A stretch of 64,000 nucleotides of DNA, from contig OZ024842.1 of NCBI GenBank assembly GCA_964017145.1, forward strand, positions 1,550,001-1,614,000, in the 5' to 3' direction. The position numbers and the translations under genes are program-made. Shown here piece by piece: positions 56,201 through 64,000 of this stretch. Within the stretch, counting starts at the first letter, position 1, and every line of letters begins with the position of its first letter. The notes beneath the pieces were generated by a model. It was not told where the DNA came from, did not search any database, and saw only the letters and a program-made list of their open reading frames with translations. The DNA comes from Agrocybe praecox (lineage: Eukaryota > Basidiomycota > Agaricomycetes > Agaricales > Agrocybaceae).

Positions 56201-58185
56201 ATCGGCATAAGCGGTACCGGCAATACTACAGCACTGGAATTCCATTTCATTACACGTTAGAGTCCCGGTCTTGTCGCTGAAAACGTATTCTATCTGGCCT
56301 AGTTCCTCAACGAGCGACGACGTCCGGCATAAAGCAGGTGTGTCCGTTTTCGCATAGTACATGTCCAGATCAGAGTTGATGAGCTGCGCCTGCTGATATT
56401 TTACGACTTCCATGGTCACGATCAGAGATATCGGGATGAGATTGTTGTACAAGATGATGAATGTCAAGATATCTTGCAGTTAGAGACCAGCATGAGTATG
56501 TTAGGCGCTGGAAGGAGATAATAAACTGACCTTCAATAAAGCCTTTCGCTGAAATATGGGCGTCATTTCAGAAGTTCGGGAGTTAACTCAAGTGGCACTC
56601 ACCTCGGCCGGTCAAGGAAGACGTCTCGAACAAGTACCATTGTGAGCTGGAAAAAAACCATGTCCTGATACTGCTACCAATGGTTGATCCTATAGACAAG
56701 GCGAGAAGCAAGATGAATAGAAACACGATCTGGCCGTTGACTTGTCTTTCGACGGCTGTTCTCTTCACCGGTGCCGCACTGGCTGAATAGTGAGAAATGA
56801 ATTAACCTAATGAATATCATAATATCTCACGTAGCATTCCGCATTAGCTTTGTTTCGTGCCCTGTAAAAACAACGAGACCGTAGACCCAAGGTGTATTGC
56901 GTATTTGTGCACCACGAAGCAAAACTTGATCGGGGCCAAGAGGCACTTGTTTCGGGATTCCGCCATCTGAAATGAGGTCTAAAGTCCCTTCGTATGTATA
57001 CAGAGAGTTGTTTGGTTGTTCAGATCGTAAGGAGCCATGTAAGGTGTTTATTAGCGTGGGGTTCGTAAGAGGTGCGGTATGAGTGGAGGCTTGCTTGATT
57101 TTGAGGTTGGTCTCGCTACCAGGACAGTGAGATACGCTTAGCTAACTATATTGGACGATCACGTACCCGTCAAGATTCGAAGTTTCAATGTAACATAATC
57201 CTTCTGGTTCACTTGAAGTCATAAGTAGCATATCGGCAGGAATGAAGTCATTGTTGTCCAGACGAACGATATCTCCAACTTGTATATCCTTCCACTTCTT
57301 TTCCACAAACGTACACTGGGGAGTAAGAATTTTTGCCATCCTTGCGTTCAGTTCACTGTCCGATTGGTGTCGTTTCTGGTTTCTTAAATGAACAAACATA
57401 ATTAAGCATGTAATATGTGACATACAAGGTCTTCTTGAATTTCCTTGAACGCTGAAGCCATAAGAACAACGGCCAGAGGTGCGATTGTTGTGTATGGTTG
57501 CGTAGGAGATACCCCGGGAATCTGCTGAATGCATGCCGTGAACAAGAAAAACAGGTTGGCGTATTTCGAGAATTGTTCTGCGCAAAAATGTTGAGCGAGA
57601 AGGACATTACGTTTGAAGCTTCAGCGACAGACCATATAAGAACTTTGGAAGGAAAGTCGCCATGTTGTATTTGCTTGTCGATACAAAGTTGGAACAAAAC
57701 TCAGCGTTGGCAACACTATTGTTGAGCGCAATAACCCTCTCTCCGGTCAAAACCTTTTCCTTCTCCCAAGGCCATTTCCATTTCTTGGCTTTAATCCGTG
57801 ACAATGCGGATGAAGTACTCTTCGGTTGGGTAGGTTTCGGTGGTCCTGGAAAATTCTGGCTTGATGATGATTGGAAGTCGTCATCATCGAAATTCCACTC
57901 CTGCGGAAGACCATTGGAACCCGGCGCATTAAAGCCTGCTGGAGGCGCGGCCGAACGCGTTAGAGGAAGGCCGCTTTCTTGAGAATGCATAGGTGCAGGT
58001 CGTCCAAACGCAGAATCTGGTACATTGTCGTCCTCATCGTCGAAGAAAGGGTCTATAAGTTGCGGAGAACGATCGGAATACGGGCCTGCCGTTCCTGAAG
58101 GCGGATAGCCATTGTTGGCAGGTTGATACTGCTGTCTCGCAGCGGGGTTTGCTTGCGAAACAAGACGCAGAAAATCGTCACTCAT
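53231..58185 (-). CDS. P4-type ATPase, Drs2-like phospholipid flippase
   Basis: Moves phosphatidylserine and phosphatidylethanolamine from lumenal to cytosolic leaflet of Golgi/endosome membranes. Many-exon gene. The N-terminal 150 residues are disordered ([20 protein letters not shown]) and end in a basic patch before [10 protein letters not shown], the P4 start. Visible in order: DGETNL (actuator; the intron splits it near 57120), [32 protein letters not shown] (phosphorylated Asp near 56270), [59 protein letters not shown] and the last membrane helices. The C-terminal tail ([30 protein letters not shown]) is typical of Drs2 autoregulatory tails. Needs a Cdc50-type partner, not seen in this window. 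Confidence 0.93.
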
Positions 58186-58429
58186 AGTGACCAGAGGGAG
58201 TTGGGGATCGTTGCCCGAACGAACGATTGTCGCGGTGAGTCGTATGGATGCTTGTACTGGTCGACCAACACCGCGCAGCCATGCTAGCTACCATTATTGC
58301 CAGGCTGTTGCCAAGCGTCACCAAACACGGCCGATTGGCTAAAGATGCCGTCACAACGTCCGTCTATAAGTGCTTTAAGCTGACGTCTATCATAAACGTC
58401 AAGGGCTTCCCTTCCTCCTTTACGTTTCT
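58186..58429. promoter_or_regulatory. Shared divergent promoter, flippase / PDAT
   Basis: 244 bp between two opposed start codons of lipid genes. Contains a pyrimidine-rich stretch just before the PDAT ATG (CTTCCCTTCCTCCTTTACG) and a GTATGG...CGTATG region near 58230. No canonical TATA box. Confidence 0.5.
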
Positions 58430-61400
58430 ATGGCTCTTTCAAGGAGGGTCAAATCTTCACAAAATCAAAATCAAGAAACTGAACCTACCAGTTCTGCGAT
58501 TGCACCCCATAGATCTGACTCCAAAGACAAGCTTCAAGAAGAAGTCAATGTATTGAAGAAACAAACCAATCGAGTCCGTTTTTATTCTGAAGTCGTTGAT
58601 ATCCCTCTCGTGAATGTTTTTCCAGTCTTGCATTAGAACTGGAAAGTTCCTGCTTCCTTTTGGGATCACTCGTATGTGCAGTAAGGACTCTCTAGATGTT
58701 TTATGAACGCGTCTTTATCTAGTCGGCTTACTTTTGGGATTCGCCTTTGTGGAACCCCAAGATATTCACGAACTTCATGCTCAAGTTACGACCCTTGCAA
58801 ATTCCTATGACATCAACTTACCTCAACTTCCCGAAATTGATCTATCGAGGGTGGAACTCGAGTGGTCGCGCTTCCAGAGTAACATACCAGAGGTCTGGAA
58901 ATTCAACAATGATGGAAGGGAATTCCAGGTTGGAGATGAGATGAAGAGTCGGGGCCTCAGTGCCGAACACCCAGTGGTGTTGATACCTGGCATTGTATCT
59001 ACGGTACGTTCCCACTACTTTGGACTCTGTTATAATATGAATGATACGCGATACGTGAAGGCCCTTGAATCCTGGTCAACTGCTCCTGAGTATCGTCCTT
59101 TCTTCAGAGAGAAACTTTGGGGAGGTTTCAATATGCTTTCGCAAGTAACTTTTAACAAAGAGAGGTGGGTAGCGGCTATGATGCTTGACCCCGAGACCGG
59201 CCTCGATCCCCCAGACTCCAAAGTACGTGCTGCGGAAGGCATCGACGCAGCTAGCTCCTTAATACAAGGATATTGGATATGGTTCGCCTATTGCCATATA
59301 TTCTCCCTGAGTTTAAACCGATCTATGTCTGCACAGGGCTAAGATTATCGAAAATCTGGCTGTGGTGAACTACGATACCAACAATCTATACTTGGCCCCT
59401 TACGACTGGAGATTATCATATTACAACTTGGAAGAACGTGATGGCTACTTTTCTAAATTAAAATCCACCATTGAAAGCTTGAGGTTTGCTTCCATCCTCC
59501 TGGTCATGATGACTGAAGTAATGAAAGTTACTCTTAGACAGAGGCAACGGAAGAAAGTTGTTGTTGCCGCACACTCTATGGGCTGCTCAGTAAGTGCAGT
59601 TAGTAGATATTACTCACCTTTCGTGGTGTCTGAATGAACCGTCTGCAGGTTCTCTTGGTCAGTCGAATTACTTGTCGAAAGTAGCTGTACTTACACGGGA
59701 TTCTTCTAGTACTTGTAAGATCTCGTCTATCCCGGTTCTCTGCATCATCTTACAGCACACAGCTTTAAATGGGTTGAGTCCCCTGATCATGGCAACGGTG
59801 GCTTCGACTGGGTTGAGGTTCGTTGTTATTTCCAAAAATTCCTTGATATTCGTCTTATGTCATCTTTTCAGAGACACATCGAAAGCTACATCGCTATTGC
59901 AGGTACACATCTGGTTCGTACTCATTTTCGGCACGTGTATCCGCCTTATTTATCTTGTTATACGTAGGGAGTGGTACGTCTCTTGAAGCGCACTGAAATA
60001 TGTTAGTCCTAAACGATCATGCACAGGCCAAAGCCATGGCCGCCTTCCTTTCAGGTGAAATGAAGGATACAGTACAGATCAATCCTGCCGGCGCTTATAG
60101 TTCGTCGTTGTATTGCCGTGACAAATTTCAAGACTTCTTACTGCAATTAATTTCAGTCCTCGAGCGCTTCTTCTCGCGGAAAGAGCGTCAAACTTTGTTC
60201 CGTAGCTGGGCCGGAAGCGCAAGTATGTGGATAAAGGTTCGTCGAGGATTGCGCAATGGAATGTTTTTTTTCTTCTCAAAACAAATAGGGTGGGAATGAC
60301 ATCTGGGGAAACGACACACATGCTCCTGATGATGATTGTGACGCTACCCACTCACATGGGCACCTCATCTCTTTCAGGCCTGATGCCACAGCGCCTGATG
60401 ATCAAAGCTCGAATAACAATATGACGTCCTTGACTGCGTCGCAATGGATCCTTGAGCATACACCTGTCACGTTCCAGGTAATTAAAATTAAAAGGTACAA
60501 ACTTTGATTTTTCTGGTCTGAAGTCATTATGCATAGAAAATGCTCGAATCCAATTACTCGTATGGCATCGAGAGGGACGAGGAGCAACTCAAGCGGAACA
60601 ATGCGGATCATAAGAAATGGTCAAATCCCCTGGAAGTGAGGTAGGCAGCTACTTGTAAAATAATGCATGCGAGTAGTCACAGATTATCTGAAGCCTTCCA
60701 TACGCGCCGTCTATGAAAATTTACTGTGTATACGGCCACGGGAAGGAAACCGAGGTATGCAAAACTACGATCCATTTTTGTAACACAACTGAACGCTGTT
60801 TTTCTTAGCGATCTTACTTGTAAATATCGTTACTAGTTTCTCTGGCCCTGCACTTAAGCTAACGTCTTGCTTAGGTATGCCCGCGGACAGTATAGTCAGA
60901 GCGAAAGTTTCCCAGATGCTGAGAATGCGAAATGCGAGGATTTGGTTGGCGTGAATTGCACCAACCCACGACCTCCTCTAGACATGCCTCTGGAGAGATT
61001 AAGTTGGATAGATTCAGCTTACTCCAACGAGACAGCCTGGCCCAAGGTAAGCATGGATCTCCTCGAGCAAATGCCATGCAGCAGCAGCTTAATTCATGCT
61101 CTTTTCTTTTCGGTACCATCAGATTCGTAATGGGGTTAAGATGGGAGAAGGAGATGGGACAGTTAGTTTGTTAAGCTTGGGGGCCATGTGCGTGGAAGGC
61201 TGGAAAAGAAAGAGATGGAATCCTGCTGGCATCCCAATAACCACGGTCGAGGTGTGTTATTTTGCTGCCTATATTGTGCGTGCTTCTTCATCGCCTGCTA
61301 ACTTTTTATTGCGATAAGCTCCCGCATCGACCTATTCCGACGATTCCCCGTGGAGGGGCGAACACCAGTGATCACGTCGATATCCTGGGATCAACAGGCC

Positions 61401-61504
61401 TGAATGAAATCATTCTCAAGGTAGCTACCGGCGTCGGGCATGAAATTCAGGACAGTTTCGTGTCGAATATACGGGACTATGCTCAGAAGATAAGATGGGA
61501 CTAA
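58430..61504 (+). CDS. LRO1: Phospholipid:diacylglycerol acyltransferase (PDAT, Lro1)
   Basis: Transfers an acyl chain from a phospholipid to diacylglycerol, making triacylglycerol in the ER. The first exons are 58430-58573, 58626-58671, 58723-59003, 59061-59281 and one from 59337, all in phase; more follow to the stop at 61502-61504. A basic N-terminus (LSRRVKSSQNQ) precedes one membrane anchor (GKFLLPFGITLGLLLGFAF), then VEPQDIHELHAQV. LCAT-family landmarks: HPVVLIPGIVST, LESWSTAPEYRPFFREKLWG, lid region, YDWRLSYYNLEERDGYF, nucleophile AHSMGCSV, Asp in MGEGDGTVSLLSL and His in SDHVDILGS. The first donor (GTCCGT) is unusual, but the intron (52 nt) ends in a strong TTTTCCAG and restores the anchor helix. 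Confidence 0.92.
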
Positions 61505-61574
61505 AACGTTTTTCACGACTATGATGCTCTATAATAACCACATTTACCCTCAACCTACCCTACGTAATATGTCC

Positions 61575-62540
61575 CTATTGATCGATATCAAATACGTTAT
61601 GACCGCATTTTTCGAGTTCATCAACAGTTCTTTGTACAAAATCCAAGTAATATTTTATAAGCTTGACCGGAATAGCTGGACAAGGAAATTCCTTTCGAAA
61701 AGGCGAGGAGTCTAGAACATCTTGAATTTCCCCACTGAAAGGGGGTTTGAGACCTGCCAATATCAATGAAATTGAAGGAACGACCACTAACCCTTGTCTA
61801 TGCTCCTCAGCCCATTGAACTGATTCAGCCATGAATTGGCTAAACTGCACTGCCGACTTGTGCAGTTTGGCTACTTCGTCTTTTGATAGTGTGGCTTGGA
61901 ATTTGTGTTCTCCCGTTGTTCCCTTCGGACCGCGAAGGAAAGAAAGATATTCATTCCAGTGAATCCAAAAGTCTGTAATAGAGGAGTCCACCCAGCGTTG
62001 CTGGAGATCCTGCGCAGAGGGGTTGGAAATGTATATATCAAAATACTTGTGGAGTAGCTTACGATGAAGATGCACTTCGTCAGTACTTTTATGTATATGT
62101 CTCGCAATCCTTGCTGGTCTTCTATAACAACGTTGAAGATACCCTTTACTTCATCGTTAAGATGGCCTTCTTCTCCTAGCACTTCGTCCATTTGGAGGGC
62201 CAGAGCTGCCTTTTGGGTTGCCTTCAACCGATAGAACTCAACCAAGGTGAATTGATGGAGAAAATCCGACATGGAGTCTGGGAACAATTGAGGGTGCATA
62301 GTGCCCTTTAGCGTGTGCACGATAAGAAATAGAGGCGGTGGTTGGTCGCGTATGTCCGCATTGTTTTCTATAATTTCTTCATGCTGACCTAGTGAAAAGA
62401 GATGAGACGACACACCAAACGACATTTATTTATTTATTGTTAAGCTTACGTATGATGTATGCTGCTTTCTCGTATCTGGGGTGATCCGCGTTGTAGTCGT
62501 ACTTTTCAACTTCTTCTTTGAGGTCTCGCCAAATATCCAT
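61575..62540 (-). CDS. Unknown basidiomycete protein
   Basis: Three exons (62450-62540, 62063-62388, 61575-62009) give 283 aa starting MDIWRDLKEEVEKYD. Mostly helical: PPLFLIVHTLKG, FLHQFTLVEFYRLKATQKAA, VEGxGIFNVVIED-like segment, RWVDSSITDFWIHWNEYLS, FSQFMAESVQWAEEHRQG. No membrane span, signal or catalytic motif recognised. Repeated aromatic-charged helices could be a scaffold or adaptor fold. Convergent with PDAT, 70 bp apart. I do not know the family. Confidence 0.6.
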
Positions 62541-63363
62541 TTAATTGGGGCTCTGGACTTTGGATGCGTATGTGGACGACGGCCAAATATCCTCGGTTTC
62601 TTGGCTTTAGGGTAGGGTCTACAACGACCACGAAGTTATATTAGCCCTAAATGCCAGGATATGCTATCGGTTGAGTCTTGGCACGAGTTTGAGGGAGAAA
62701 TAGTAAGTGACATTCAAGTCCTTCTTCAAGATTCGAAGTACATGGTCAAGTTCTGCAAGCGTCACAAACGCGGTAGGTTACATAAGTCACGTGCAATGTC
62801 ACGCAGGTTTTTGTCACCTAGCTGCTTAAACTTTTCTCTTCTAACCTTTTACCATCTCTTCAAACCCTGAGGTTACGAGTCCATGGAAACTGCAAGATGC
62901 TTTCTACTTGGTGCAAATTTCAATCCGAGGTTGCTCAAAAACCTTCATTCATGATTTGGCCGCGGGCCCGTACGTGTACCTATGGCCTGTTTTTCTTATC
63001 TTGTGCGACCGTGGAAGTAACACCAGCTGTTAGCTTGTTATTTTTATTCCTCCTGAGGTTCTATGGCTTATTATCTGTGGATTTGAGCTGGGGCTGCGGA
63101 AGACCTGGGTCGATCGAATTTTCTGAGGTATTATGCTCTGTTTGACAGAAACTGTCTCGAATCGTTTCATGGTTAATTACACTTCTGCGTGTGGTCACTG
63201 GCTGACCAACGTCCGCGGCCGATGTGGAGTTTTAAAGATTCTCAATACCACGTGTGTTTTCCTCTTCTGGAAATTGGCCTTCCTTTATGAGCCTTCCCAC
63301 TTTTTGGATATAAAGTCGTCATCTCGAATTCTCGTCTTTCCATCCTCTTCTTCCCTCTTCTCC
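62541..63363. other. Intergenic / promoter of halogenase gene
   Basis: About 820 bp without a supported gene; ORFs at 62661, 62897 and 63133 are short and unrelated to known domains. TATAAAG at about 63310 lies some 55 bp upstream of the halogenase ATG and is a plausible TATA box. Confidence 0.5.

Positions 63364-64000
<637 letters not shown>

Noticed and set aside
58574..58636. Alternative PDAT join at the ATTAG before AACTGG
   Set aside because: It gives an attractive peptide but puts the next exon out of phase; the acceptor TTTTCCAG at 58625 keeps the frame through the membrane anchor.

Overview
This window reads as nuclear DNA of an agaricomycete (mushroom-forming basidiomycete). Genes sit on both strands at close spacing, almost all are cut by many short GT-AG introns of about 45-100 nt, and the gene families fit: a KDZ transposase with its CxC2 cysteine cluster, NoxR, the Dsc3, Spa2 and Spt21 orthologues, and a flavin-dependent halogenase of the fungal type. 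All exon joins below were worked out by hand from splice signals and reading-frame phase; no search or alignment tool was used.

Layout. 1-3284 is repeat-rich: a 1.37-kb element with perfect 41-bp inverted ends and an internal degenerate minisatellite (341-1709), then a second 1.39-kb inverted-repeat element (1894-3284). 3455-26521 is a housekeeping block: 3-ketoacyl-CoA reductase, polarisome Spa2, an F-box protein, an ergothioneine-synthase-like protein lacking the methyltransferase half, Dsc3, a secreted beta-carbonic anhydrase, a probably broken gene, a TFIIIA-like ten-finger protein, a four-helix membrane protein, an Ams2/Spt21 histone-gene regulator and a lineage-specific unknown. 26511-28404 holds hairpin repeats, an intron-bearing tRNA-Gln(UUG) and about 1.5 kb without a recognisable gene.

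28405-42253 is the most unusual part: a roughly 14-kb KDZ-class DNA transposon. It carries an apparently intact transposase (1,210 aa), four other open genes of unknown function, a near-perfect 401-bp palindrome towards its right end and a directly repeated block at its left end. The 8-mer GCGGCGCA (or its complement) occurs about 27 times across it, in coding sequence of several frames, in introns and between genes, often in pairs about one helical turn apart. I found only one copy in the other 50 kb. This looks like a DNA-level address system laid over the whole element.

42771-62540 returns to housekeeping genes: glucosamine-6-phosphate deaminase, an IMPACT-family protein, a type II membrane protein with an esterase-like layout, the G-patch protein Pxr1, a steryl-ester-hydrolase-like lipase, NoxR, a Drs2-type flippase, and PDAT (Lro1), which diverges from the flippase across 244 bp. 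Several act in lipid metabolism (KAR, steryl esterase, flippase, PDAT), but they are spread out and nothing suggests a formal cluster. The window ends inside a flavin-dependent halogenase gene (63364 onward), which may open a specialised-metabolite locus to the right.
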